Positions 8,623 through 16,233 of a stretch of DNA of 64,000 nt are shown in pieces. The DNA comes from Streptomyces sp. SID12488. GTDB lineage: Bacteria; Actinomycetota; Actinomycetes; Streptomycetales; Streptomycetaceae. A program made the translations under genes and the position numbers. The stretch's first letter is position 1. Each line of letters begins with the position of its first letter. Location: positions 310,001 through 374,000 of the forward strand of contig NZ_JAAGLT010000002.1 in NCBI RefSeq assembly GCF_010548275.1, written 5' to 3'. The notes beneath the pieces were generated by a model. The model was not told where the DNA came from. It saw nothing but the letters and a program-made list of their open reading frames with translations, and did not search any database.

Positions 8623-9969
8623 CTACGCCTCCTTGGAGGACTTGGAGGACTTGGAAGGTTCGGAGAACAGTGCTCGGCCCCACCAGTCGTCCTTGTCCCG
8701 GACGCCCGGAGGAACCGCGAAGACCGCCGAACCCACGTGCTGGATGTACTCGTTGAGCGCGTCGGTCGCGAGGTTGCGCTGCACCGGGATGAAGCCCTTG
8801 CGGATGTCCCGCATGTAGGCGAGGAAGAACAGGCCCGCCTCCAGCCGGCCGAGGCCGTCCGTGCCGTCCGTGAAGGAGTAGCCGCGGCGCAGCAGGGTCG
8901 CCCCGTGGTTGGAGTCGGGGTGCGCGAGCCGGACGTGCGCGTCGGGCAGCATCGCCTTCAGGAACGGCTCGTCCCGCTCCTTCGCCTTGCCGACCGGGGC
9001 GCCCTCACCCTTGTCGCGCCCGAAGATGTCCTCCTGCTCCTGCAGCGAGGTCCGGTCCCAGGGCTCGATGTGCATCCGGATGCGTCGCGCGACCAGATAC
9101 GAACCCCCTTCCATCCAGGCCGACTTGTCGTCGGTGTCCGCGCCGTCCACCCACACGAACTTCTTCAGCCGGGCCGTCTCGGTGCCCGCGATGTTGCGCG
9201 TGCCGTCCTTGAAGCCCAGCAGGTTGCGCGGGGTCTGCTCCTCGGGGGTGGTCGACGACGTCTTGCCGAAGCCGAGCTGCGACCAGCGCACCGAGACCTT
9301 GCCGAAGCCGATCCGGGCCAGGTTGCGGATCGCGTGCACCGCGACCTGCGGATCGTCCGAGCACGCCTGCACGCACACGTCGCCGCCGCTGCGGGCCTTG
9401 TCGAGGTTGTCGCCGGGGAACTGGGGCAGATCGACGAGCGCGTCGGGTCGCCGGTCCGCCATCCCGAGCTTCTCGAACAGGCCGGGCCCGAACCCGATCG
9501 TCAGCGTCAGCCGTGACGGCTTCAGCCCCAGTGCCTCACCGGTGTCGTCCGGCGGAGCCTCGGCGAGACCGCCGTACGCGCCCTCGCCGACGGTCTGCCC
9601 GGCGGTCATCCGCCGGGCCGCGGCCGTCCAGTCCTTGAGCATCGTGACGAACTCGGCGCGGTCGTCCGTGGCCAGGTCGAACGCCGCGAAGTGCAGCCTG
9701 TCCTGCACCGGCGTCGCGATACCCGCCTGGTTGCCGCCGTGGAAGCCGACGGCCCCGCCGGTATCGGCGGCGACCGTCTGCACCTCGTCGCTGCCACGGG
9801 TCATCGCCACGGCGCCCCCGGCCGCGACGGCCCCGAGCGCGAGCCCGGCCCCGCCCCAGCCGATCAGCGCCCGCCGCGAGGTACTGCCCGCGGCACTGTC
9901 GGCACTGCCGGTGGCTTCAGCGGCTTCAGCGGCTTCGGTGGTTTCGGATGTCTCCGGTGTCTCCGTCAT
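8623..9969 (-). CDS. efeB: EfeB: Tat-exported DyP-type haem peroxidase
   Basis: 448 residues. A twin-arginine signal (SRRALIGWGGAGLALG, about residues 31-46) predicts Tat export in folded form. The body is a dye-decolourising peroxidase: GFGPGLFEKLG, then GFKDGTRN at about 250 carrying the GxxDG catalytic Asp, and later the region with the proximal His (SNHGATLLRRGYSF). EfeB is proposed to oxidise ferrous iron or act on haem to feed EfeU. An Ala/Glu/Thr low-complexity leader precedes the signal. It follows efeO by 15 bases and precedes efeU by 5, so the three are cotranscribed. Confidence 0.94.
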   Translation of the reverse strand: MTETPETSETTEAAEAAEATGSADSAAGSTSRRALIGWGGAGLALGAVAAGGAVAMTRGSDEVQTVAADTGGAVGFHGGNQAGIATPVQDRLHFAAFDLATDDRAEFVTMLKDWTAAARRMTAGQTVGEGAYGGLAEAPPDDTGEALGLKPSRLTLTIGFGPGLFEKLGMADRRPDALVDLPQFPGDNLDKARSGGDVCVQACSDDPQVAVHAIRNLARIGFGKVSVRWSQLGFGKTSSTTPEEQTPRNLLGFKDGTRNIAGTETARLKKFVWVDGADTDDKSAWMEGGSYLVARRIRMHIEPWDRTSLQEQEDIFGRDKGEGAPVGKAKERDEPFLKAMLPDAHVRLAHPDSNHGATLLRRGYSFTDGTDGLGRLEAGLFFLAYMRDIRKGFIPVQRNLATDALNEYIQHVGSAVFAVPPGVRDKDDWWGRALFSEPSKSSKSSKEA

Positions 9970-9984
9970 GACAGTCGGTCCCCT

Positions 9985-11124
9985 CTACTTCACGACGGCG
10001 GCGGCGAGCTTGGACAGCGGCTCGGCGAGCGCGTTCACCGCGTCCGAGAGCTGCTTGCGGTCGGCGTCGCCGACCTTGTCGTACGAGGTGAAGTCGTACG
10101 AGTTCTTGTCCACGCGGTACTTGTCGAGCAGCGTGTTCAGGGCCGCGAACTGCTTGTCCAGCTCCGTGACCAGCGCCGCGTCGTTCTCCTTCGCGACCGG
10201 CTTCAGCAGCTCGTACGACTGCTCGGCGCCCTCGACGTTGGCCTTGAAGTCCACCAGGTCGGTGTGCGAGTAGCGCTCCTCCTCGCCGGTGACCTTGCCG
10301 GTGGCGACCTCGTCGAGGAGTTCCTTGGCACCGTTGGCCATCGAGGTCGGGGTGATCTCGGCCTTGCCGACCCGCTTCTGCCAGTCCGTCAGGTCGGTGA
10401 TCAGCTCGTCGGCGAGGGTCTTGTCCTCGGCGGTGATCTTCTTGTCCTCCCAGAGAGACTTCTCCAGGCGGTGCCAGCCGGTGAACTTCTGGCCGGCCTC
10501 CAGACCGTCGGCACGGACGTCGACCTTCGGGTCGATGTCACCGAAGGACTCGGCGACCGGCTCGGTGCGCTCCCAGCCGATACGTGAGGGCGCGTACGCC
10601 TTCTTCGCGGCCTCGAGGTCGCCGGCCTTGACCGCCTTGGCGAAGGTCTCCGCGAGCGGCAGCGTCGCGTCGGCCTGCTCCTGCGCGTACTTGCGGTAGG
10701 CGGCGACGGCCGCGTCCAGGCGCGGGTCACGCTTGGCGACCTTGCCGCCGGTGGCCTTGACGGCCTGCCGGATGCCGTCGCCCTTCATTCCGGGCTTGCA
10801 GGCGATCGTGTAGTCGCCGGCCTTCACCTCGGCGGTGACCTTCTGCTTGGTGCCGGGGCCGATGTTCTCGCGCTCGGTGACGATCCGGTCGTCCGGGAAG
10901 AGGACGTAGACCTCGGTGACCTTGGAGCCCTTGTTCTCGATGGCCAGTTCGATGTGCCCGGCCGGGAACTCCTTCTTCGAGACCTCGCACTTGTCGTCCG
11001 TCGCGGTGACGCTGATGACCCGGTCGCCGCTCCCGGAGCTGCCCTTCTCCGTGCACCCCGTGACGGCTGCCAGGGCCGCCGCGGTGGCGGCGGCGGTGAC
11101 GACGGAGAGTCTGACGGCTCGCAT
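9985..11124 (-). CDS. efeO: EfeO/EfeM-type iron-binding lipoprotein (cupredoxin + M75 domain)
   Basis: 379 residues. A signal peptide ends in the lipobox AVTGC (Cys about 24). An N-terminal cupredoxin-like domain (about 35-125: ISVTATDDKCEV, EVYVLFPDDRIV) is followed by the imelysin/peptidase M75-like domain (about 135-379) with the GWHRLEKSLWE motif near 215, whose His and Glu belong to the HxxE iron site. It binds iron outside the membrane and passes it to EfeU. ATG 11124 has AGGAGCC upstream. It is first in efeO-efeB-efeU-lipoprotein. A candidate iron box lies about 80 bases upstream, so iron repression by DmdR/IdeR is likely. Confidence 0.93.
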   Translation of the reverse strand: MRAVRLSVVTAAATAAALAAVTGCTEKGSSGSGDRVISVTATDDKCEVSKKEFPAGHIELAIENKGSKVTEVYVLFPDDRIVTERENIGPGTKQKVTAEVKAGDYTIACKPGMKGDGIRQAVKATGGKVAKRDPRLDAAVAAYRKYAQEQADATLPLAETFAKAVKAGDLEAAKKAYAPSRIGWERTEPVAESFGDIDPKVDVRADGLEAGQKFTGWHRLEKSLWEDKKITAEDKTLADELITDLTDWQKRVGKAEITPTSMANGAKELLDEVATGKVTGEEERYSHTDLVDFKANVEGAEQSYELLKPVAKENDAALVTELDKQFAALNTLLDKYRVDKNSYDFTSYDKVGDADRKQLSDAVNALAEPLSKLAAAVVK

Positions 11125-11200
11125 GCGGGCTCCTGAGAATCACGGGTGGCTAAAAAACGACGTGTCCGGGCTCACACAGGTTTGGTGAGGCGGCCCTAAC

Positions 11201-11219
11201 TTACCTAAGGCTTGCCTCA
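11201..11219 (-). promoter_or_regulatory. Candidate DmdR/IdeR iron box upstream of efeO
   Basis: On the minus strand the sequence is TGAGGCAAGCCTTAGGTAA. It agrees at about 12 of 19 positions with the actinobacterial iron box TTAGGTTAGGCTCACCTAA. It sits 77 bases before the efeO start, where it would cover the promoter. The match is partial. Confidence 0.5.
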
Positions 11220-11342
11220 GTGATACCCGGGCAATCGGTGATTCACCTCTCACGGGCGGTGCAGGCCACGTCCCGATCACGGCTAATTAATGACCATCTA
11301 AAGGTGAGCTAAAGCCAACCCCATGCACAGGCAATGCACAGG

Positions 11343-11690
11343 TCAAGAGTCCCGGACCGGCGAGATCAGGACAGCGCCGGTGCGTGGGTGCGAAAACACC
11401 TCGATAGGCCGACGGTAGACCTCCGGCAGCACCAGCTCCTGCTGGCGCAGGTCCAGTGCGGCGGTCGGCTCGTCGAGCAGCAGCAGCGCCTCCGCTGGGT
11501 GAGCACCCGGGCCGGCGCCACCCGGGCCCGCTCGCCGCCTCTGACCGCCGAGAACGGCCGTACGGCGAACCCGGCCACCTCGACCTGTCCGTCGCTCTCG
11601 CCGAGGGCGCCGAACTCCCGGACGGCGACGGTGGATCGGAATCCACGGGCGGCTCCTCCGGTACGACGTCGGCGTACGGACGCGTAGTTG
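11343..11690 (-). pseudogene. Haemin ABC transporter ATPase (HmuV-like) relic
   Basis: Two minus-strand frames together spell an HmuV-type ATPase with losses. One reads VEVAGFAVRPFSAVRGGERA with ARVAPARVLTQ, where the ABC signature LSGGE is degraded to VRGGE. The other continues AEALLLLDEPTAALDLRQQE (Walker B and D-loop) and then jumps to VYRRPIEVFSHPRTGAVLI, the normal HmuV C-terminus. About 60 residues including the H-loop are missing, as is the whole Walker A half. It cannot work as an ATPase. It lies just upstream of the efe operon and near a haem oxygenase fragment. Confidence 0.7.
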
Positions 11691-11737
11691 GTACCTGTAG
11701 TTGGTGAGGGCTGCCACCTGGGTGTTTGAATGCGCGC

Positions 11738-12382
11738 GTGACTGACTACGACGTACTCCGCGTCTTCTGCGCGCCCAACGGGGGATACGGCAACGAGCTT
11801 GGCGTGGTCCGTGAGGGCTCCGTCATGCCCGAGCGGAGCGAGCGGCAGGCGTTCGCGGCGAAACTCGGCTTCAGCGAGACCGTGTTCGTCGACGACCCCG
11901 AGCGCGGGGTCATCGACATCTACACGCCCACCCTGCGCCTGCCCTTCGCCGGCCACCCCTGCGTCGGCACGGCCTGGCTGCTCGACGTGCCCGAACTGGT
12001 CACTCCTGCCGGGCTGGTGGGGGCGCGGCTGGACGGGGAGTTCAGCTGGATCGAGGCGCGGGCGGAGTGGGTGCCGGCGCGAACGCTGCGCCGGTACGGC
12101 TCCGCTGCCGAGGTCGACGCGCTGGCGGTGCCGCCGCCGGGAGAGTGGATCTACGCGTGGGCCTGGGAGGACGAGGCCGCGGGCCGGGTGCGGGCCCGCG
12201 CCTTCCCCGGGCGCGACGACGGGATCGCGGAGGACGAGGCGACGGGGGCGGCGGCGCTGTTGCTCACGGAACAGTTGGGCCGGGCGCTCAACATCACGCA
12301 GGGCAAGGGGTCGCAGATACTCACGGCCCCGCAGCCGATGGGGTGGGTGGAGGTCGGAGGGCGGGTGTTCCTGGAGCGCTGA
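11738..12382 (+). CDS. PhzF family isomerase-like protein
   Basis: 214 residues from GTG 11738; the in-frame TTG at 11726 is an alternative. It shows the PhzF fold signatures: an N-terminal VFCAPNGGYGNELGVV, ETVFVDDPE, TPTLRLPFAGHPCVGTAWLL (the conserved GHP loop) and DDGIAEDEATGAAALLL in the second half. Members isomerise or epimerise small substrates using an active-site Glu; the expected Glu of the first domain is not clear here (FSETVF is the likely site). At 214 residues it is shorter than typical PhzF proteins (260-300), so one half may be trimmed. It lies intact between two haem-related gene relics on the other strand. Confidence 0.75.
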   Translation: MTDYDVLRVFCAPNGGYGNELGVVREGSVMPERSERQAFAAKLGFSETVFVDDPERGVIDIYTPTLRLPFAGHPCVGTAWLLDVPELVTPAGLVGARLDGEFSWIEARAEWVPARTLRRYGSAAEVDALAVPPPGEWIYAWAWEDEAAGRVRARAFPGRDDGIAEDEATGAAALLLTEQLGRALNITQGKGSQILTAPQPMGWVEVGGRVFLER

Positions 12383-12391
12383 GTTTCCCCA

Positions 12392-12424
12392 CGCTGGAGG
12401 GGCTGATTTTCAGCCCCTCCAGCG
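12392..12424. terminator. Perfect 15-bp hairpin after the PhzF-like gene
   Basis: Arms 12392-12406 and 12410-12424 (CGCTGGAGGGGCTGA and its complement) pair without mismatch around a TTT loop, 10 bases after the stop. There is no long T-run, but stems of this strength stop transcription in streptomycetes. Its right arm is the start of a dispersed repeat. Confidence 0.7.
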
Positions 12425-12482
12425 ATTGAGGACAAGGCCCGTTCGGGGCCGGAGCGGGGGTCCGGGGACGCAGCCCCCAGGG
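12411..12482 (+). repeat. Dispersed Streptomyces intergenic repeat, family A, copy 1
   Basis: Starts CAGCCCCTCCAGCGATTGAG and ends GCAGCCCCCAGG. It aligns over its whole length with 29067-29137. I remember this element (CAGCCCGTCCGGCG..TTGAGGAC..AGGCCCGTTC) as common between genes in Streptomyces chromosomes. It contains internal short inverted repeats (GGCCC/GGGCC). Confidence 0.75.
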
Positions 12483-12486
12483 GGCG

Positions 12487-12661
12487 TCACGCGGACAGAG
12501 GGAACTCTCCACCCAGGGCGTGGAAGACACCTGTGTTCAGCGCGAATGCCCGCTTGCACTCCGCGACCACCCGCTGACTCTCCAGCTCGTGCACCGCCAC
12601 GCCCGCCCGGTCCAGCAGCTCGCGGTAGCCGCGCTTGAAGGCCGCCGGGTTGCTGATCTCC
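12487..12661 (-). pseudogene. Haem oxygenase relic (C-terminal fragment)
   Basis: The minus strand encodes NPAAFKRGYRELLDRAG, then VVAECKRAFALNTGVFHALG and a stop at 12487. This matches the last 55-60 residues of bacterial biliverdin-forming haem oxygenases, where the AFxLNxxVF helix closes the haem pocket. An in-frame stop just upstream (near 12662) and the absence of any N-terminal three quarters, including the proximal His, show that it is a fragment. With the HmuV relic at 11343 it points to a lost haem acquisition and breakdown cluster. Confidence 0.65.
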
Positions 12662-12745
12662 TATCCGGATACGCAACGAGCCCGCCCCCAGAAGAGGACG
12701 GGCTGCGCGGCTTGGCAGGCTGAGTGGGTCGAGGGGCTGGGTGGG

Positions 12746-13603
12746 CTACGGCAGTGTCAGGATCTCCGCGCCCGAGTCCGTCACCACAAGGGTGTGCTCG
12801 AACTGTGCGGTGCGCTTGCGGTCCTTCGTGACGACAGTCCACCCGTCGTCCCACATGTCGTAGTCGTACGAACCCAGCGTCAGCATCGGCTCGATGGTGA
12901 AGGTCATGCCCGGCTGGATGAGCGTCTTGGCATGCGGACTGTCGTAGTGCGGGACGATCAGCCCGGAGTGGAACGACGAGTTGATGCCGTGCCCGGTGAA
13001 GTCCCGGACGACGCCGTATCCGAAGCGCTTGGCGTACGACTCGATGACCCGGCCGATGATGTTGATCTGCCGGCCCGGCCGGACGGCCTTGATGGCCCGG
13101 TCGAGGGACTCCCGGGTCCGCTCGACGAGCAGCCGGCTCTCCTCCTCGACGTCCCCGACCAGGTACGTCGCGTTGTTGTCGCCGTGCACCCCGCCGATGT
13201 ACGCCGTCACGTCGAGGTTGACGATGTCGCCGTCCCGCAACACGGTCGAGTCCGGGATGCCGTGGCAGATGACCTCGTTGACGGACGTGCACAGCGACTT
13301 GGGGAAGCCGCGGTAGCCGAGGGTGGACGGATAGGCGCCGTGGTCGCACATGTAGTCGTGTGCCACCCGGTCCAGCTCGTCGGTGGTCACGCCGGGGGCG
13401 ATGAGCTTCGAGGCCTCCGCCATCGCCCGCGCGGCGATCCGCCCGGCGATCCGCATCGCCTCGATCGTCTCGGGCGTCTGCACCTCCGCCCCGGTGTACG
13501 GGGTCGGCGCGGGCTTGCCGACGTACTCGGGGCGACGGATGTTTCCGGGCACGGAACGGATGGGAGAGAGCTCCCCTGGTACGAGCAGCGACTGGCCAGA
13601 CAT
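12746..13603 (-). CDS. map: Methionine aminopeptidase, type I
   Basis: 285 residues. The M24 metallopeptidase fold with its two-metal site is complete: His in ICHGIP, Asp in [14 protein letters not shown] (both acidic ligands), His in FTGHGIN, Glu in FTIEPML and Glu in AQFEHTLVV. It removes the initiator Met from nascent proteins when the second residue is small. An N-terminal extension of about 40 residues ([20 protein letters not shown]) is usual for the actinobacterial class. The start is ATG 13603; longer frames upstream run into the divergent gene at 13664. It is single-gene and probably constitutive. Confidence 0.95.
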   Translation of the reverse strand: MSGQSLLVPGELSPIRSVPGNIRRPEYVGKPAPTPYTGAEVQTPETIEAMRIAGRIAARAMAEASKLIAPGVTTDELDRVAHDYMCDHGAYPSTLGYRGFPKSLCTSVNEVICHGIPDSTVLRDGDIVNLDVTAYIGGVHGDNNATYLVGDVEEESRLLVERTRESLDRAIKAVRPGRQINIIGRVIESYAKRFGYGVVRDFTGHGINSSFHSGLIVPHYDSPHAKTLIQPGMTFTIEPMLTLGSYDYDMWDDGWTVVTKDRKRTAQFEHTLVVTDSGAEILTLP

Positions 13604-13663
13604 GACAGCGAGTTTAACGAGCACTGGTGGGGGACGATGACCCTGGTGAAAGGAGTCCGAACC

Positions 13664-13894
13664 ATGGCCCTGTTCAAGAAGCGAACGGTCGGCAAACCGG
13701 GCGAGTGGTACTACTGCCTGGAGCACAAGAAGGTCGAGGAGGGCCCGGACTGCCCGGGCAAGGACCGTTTCGGGCCGTACGCCACCCGAGCGGAGGCCGA
13801 ACACGCGATGGAGACGGCGCGCGAACGCAACCTCCAGTGGGAGAACGACCCCAAGTGGCACGATGCGCACGCGCGCGGCGAGGACGAGCGCTGA
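13664..13894 (+). CDS. Conserved small hypothetical protein (76 aa)
   Basis: 76 residues from ATG 13664 with a good AAAGGAG ribosome site. The sequence is [18 protein letters not shown], then [37 protein letters not shown] and a polar tail. The [13 protein letters not shown] stretch is like the SPOR-type or short-tryptophan-rich modules of actinobacterial proteins, with Cys residues in [15 protein letters not shown]. It is soluble with no signal. It is divergent from map and its function is unknown. Confidence 0.75.
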   Translation: MALFKKRTVGKPGEWYYCLEHKKVEEGPDCPGKDRFGPYATRAEAEHAMETARERNLQWENDPKWHDAHARGEDER

Positions 13895-13952
13895 CGGAAC
13901 CGCGTGTCCGGGCGGCCCGGTCGACCTGGCTGGGCCGCCCGGCCGGTTGTTG

Positions 13953-13980
13953 GCTGCGGGTTCGTCGTGGCTTGTCGCGC
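13953..13980 (-). repeat. Dispersed Streptomyces intergenic repeat, family B, copy 1
   Basis: Read on the minus strand this is GCGCGACAAGCCACGACG followed by AACCCGCAGC. It matches 24 of 28 bases with 58779-58806. The neighbouring GCGCCCCT..AGGGG segment (about 13981-14005) also resembles the wider element seen near genes in many streptomycetes. Confidence 0.7.
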
Positions 13981-14020
13981 AGTTCCTCGCGCCCCTGAAG
14001 GGGGGCGTCGAGCCGTCCTG

Positions 14021-15298
14021 TCACGCGGCAGCCTCCTCCCGCTGCTTGCGCAGTCGTAGTGCGTGCTCGTTCGTCCGTACGTCGTAGCGCATCAGGCCCG
14101 GCAGGCACAGGGCCAGCAGCCCCACCCCGGCCACGCACGCGAGCCCGCCCGACCACACCGACGCCCGCACCCCGCGCCACGCGGCCACGCCACCGGCCCT
14201 GACCTGGCCGAGCTGAGGGCCGACGGAGTAGGAGAGCAGTTCGATGCCGGCGAGGCGTCCGCGCAGCTCGTCCGGGATCGTCTGGTTCCACATCGCGCCG
14301 CGGAAGATCCCGCTGACCATGTCGAAGCAGCCGCCGAGGAGCAGGAACAGCAGCACCAGCCATACGTTGCCGACGAGCCCGGAAGCGGCGATCGCCAGCC
14401 CCCACCCCGCCGCCCCGAGCACGACCATCCGCCCGTGCCGGTGCACCCGTGAGGTCCAGCCGCTGGTGAGACTCACGAGCAGCGAACCGGCCGGGATCGC
14501 CGCGTACATCAGACCGAGCGACCACTCGGCGTCCAACTCGTCGGCGAGGAAGGGCAGTACGGCCAGCGGCATCGCGAGGAACATCGCGGCGAGATCGATG
14601 GCGTACGTCCCGAGGAGTTCCTTGCGGTTCCACGCGTACCGGGCGCCCTCCGCGATGGACCGCAGCGAGGGTTTCGCGGCCTCGTGGGAGGCGGGGGAGG
14701 AGGCGAGCCCCACGACGAACAGCAGGGACACGGCGAAGGTGACGAGGTCGACGGCGTACGCCCAGCCGAGCCCCGCATACGCCACGACCACCCCGGCGAG
14801 AGCCGGTCCCGCGACTCCGCCGACCGTCCAGCGCAGGGAGTTCAGCGAGGCGGCGGCCGGCAGATGCTCATGGGCGACGACCCGAGGCATCAGCGAATCG
14901 AGCGCCGGCCGCTGCACCGACCCGAGGGCGGAGGTGAGTGCGGCGACCACGTAAAGCGGCCAGACCAGCGGCTCGGGCAGCACCGCGTTCACGAGCAGTA
15001 CGGCGCACAGCACCCCCTGCCCCGCCTCCGTCCAAAGGATCAGCTTCCGCTTGTCCGCCGCGTCGGCCAGCGCCCCGCCGTACAGCCCGAACACGATCAA
15101 CGGGATCAGTTCCACGGCCCCGATCGCCCCGACCGCGGCGGCCGACCCGGTCAGCTCCTTCATCTGTACCGGCAGCGCGACGAAGGTCAGAAAACTTCCG
15201 AAGTTGGTGATCAGCCCCGACAGCCAGAGCTTCCGGAAATCGACGGAGGCCCGCCAGGGGGAGAGGTCGGGGAGGAGGGCACGGAGGGGGGAGGTCAC
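14021..15298 (-). CDS. MFS transporter (EntS-like, MFS_3)
   Basis: 425 residues with 10-12 predicted membrane helices. The N-terminal part (FRKLWLSGLITNFGSFLTF) and loop 2-3 (GGALADAADKRKLIL) are typical of the EntS/MFS_3 branch, members of which export siderophores or drugs by proton antiport. The C-terminal tail is charged (ALRLRKQREEAAA). It starts at GTG 15298, for which the ribosome site is weak; a shorter start cannot be excluded. No siderophore synthesis gene is adjacent, so the substrate is unknown. Confidence 0.85.
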   Translation of the reverse strand: MTSPLRALLPDLSPWRASVDFRKLWLSGLITNFGSFLTFVALPVQMKELTGSAAAVGAIGAVELIPLIVFGLYGGALADAADKRKLILWTEAGQGVLCAVLLVNAVLPEPLVWPLYVVAALTSALGSVQRPALDSLMPRVVAHEHLPAAASLNSLRWTVGGVAGPALAGVVVAYAGLGWAYAVDLVTFAVSLLFVVGLASSPASHEAAKPSLRSIAEGARYAWNRKELLGTYAIDLAAMFLAMPLAVLPFLADELDAEWSLGLMYAAIPAGSLLVSLTSGWTSRVHRHGRMVVLGAAGWGLAIAASGLVGNVWLVLLFLLLGGCFDMVSGIFRGAMWNQTIPDELRGRLAGIELLSYSVGPQLGQVRAGGVAAWRGVRASVWSGGLACVAGVGLLALCLPGLMRYDVRTNEHALRLRKQREEAAA

Positions 15299-15452
15299 GT
15301 GAGGTCATGTTGAGCGGTGGGGGAGGTGCGGGCAACAGGTTTTCGGGTGGGGGAGGCGTGGGGCGGCTGCTTCGCGCCGGGTGAGGGGAGGGGTGCTTCT
15401 GCCGTTCCGCCGAAGGCGGGTGAGGTGGCGAGACGGGTGGTGGGAAACGCTG

Positions 15453-16061
15453 TTACCAGCGGGACGGCGGCGGTGCCGTGAGGGCGTCCGCCAGCCGGGC
15501 CAGGCGGTCACGGAAACCCCGCCGCCCCCGGCCGACAGGCACCGCGTTCTCCCCGGCCGCCGCGCTCACCAGGTGCTGCACGGTGTCCAGGTCCAACTCC
15601 AGCTCCAACCCGTCCGGCACCGCCAGCGACTCGTGCGCCATCGACACCAACTCCCCCTCACCCGCACCGAGAACCAGCACCTTCGCCCCACCCCGCCGAG
15701 CATCGTGGACCCGCTCCAGCAGGGCGCCGCCCACCCCCTCCGGCGCCACCACCAGCAACGTCTCACCCCGGCGCGCCGCCTCGATCCGCCCGAGCCCGAC
15801 CGACAGCCGCCCGGGACCGGACGCCCGCGGGTCATGCCGTACGAGCGTCGGGGCCAGCTCGGGCGTCCCCGACCACGTCGCCTCGTCCACCAGATGCGCC
15901 GCCAGGTGCCACGGCTCGTACGCCGGCGTCCCCACCAACAGCAAACCGCCCCCGTACGACACCACGGACCCCCGTAACGCCCCCGCGAACCTCCGGGTGG
16001 CCCCCAACCACTCGGTTCCAGCGAGCACTTCGCGCAGCAACGCGACCCGTACGGCGTCCAT
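15453..16061 (-). CDS. Conserved hypothetical protein (about 200 aa)
   Basis: 202 residues from ATG 16061; a TTG at 16088 is an alternative. The sequence alternates hydrophobic strands and helices: VVSYGGGLLLVGTPAYEPWH, RGETLLVVAPEGVGGAL, AKVLVLGAGEGELVSMAHES. This is a Rossmann-like pattern reminiscent of SIS or nucleotide-binding folds, but no P-loop or catalytic motif is evident. It is soluble. I know related proteins only as Streptomyces hypotheticals. It is upstream of the MFS gene on the same strand with a gap of about 150 bases. Confidence 0.7.
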   Translation of the reverse strand: MDAVRVALLREVLAGTEWLGATRRFAGALRGSVVSYGGGLLLVGTPAYEPWHLAAHLVDEATWSGTPELAPTLVRHDPRASGPGRLSVGLGRIEAARRGETLLVVAPEGVGGALLERVHDARRGGAKVLVLGAGEGELVSMAHESLAVPDGLELELDLDTVQHLVSAAAGENAVPVGRGRRGFRDRLARLADALTAPPPSRW

Positions 16062-16194
16062 GTCCGCGCATCCTGCCGCAACGGGCAACTCGGGGCTCTC
16101 CCTTCACCATGATTTCGCCCAACCTGGGTAAGAACCCGAACCACTACCCGTACGGACAGTCACCGTCATCGTCACCAAGACCACTCACGGCAAC

Positions 16195-16233
16195 GAGCCG
16201 CACATGACAGAAAGGAGCCGCACATGACAGAGG
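16195..16233 (+). promoter_or_regulatory. Duplicated ribosome-site/start region with 7-codon leader ORF
   Basis: GAGCCGCACATGACAGA occurs twice in tandem (from 16196 and from 16215). The first copy opens a 7-codon frame MTERSRT whose TGA at 16225-16227 overlaps the ATG of the sialidase at 16224 as ATGA. AAGGAG lies in the leader, placed to serve the sialidase start. Translational coupling is likely. Confidence 0.6.
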
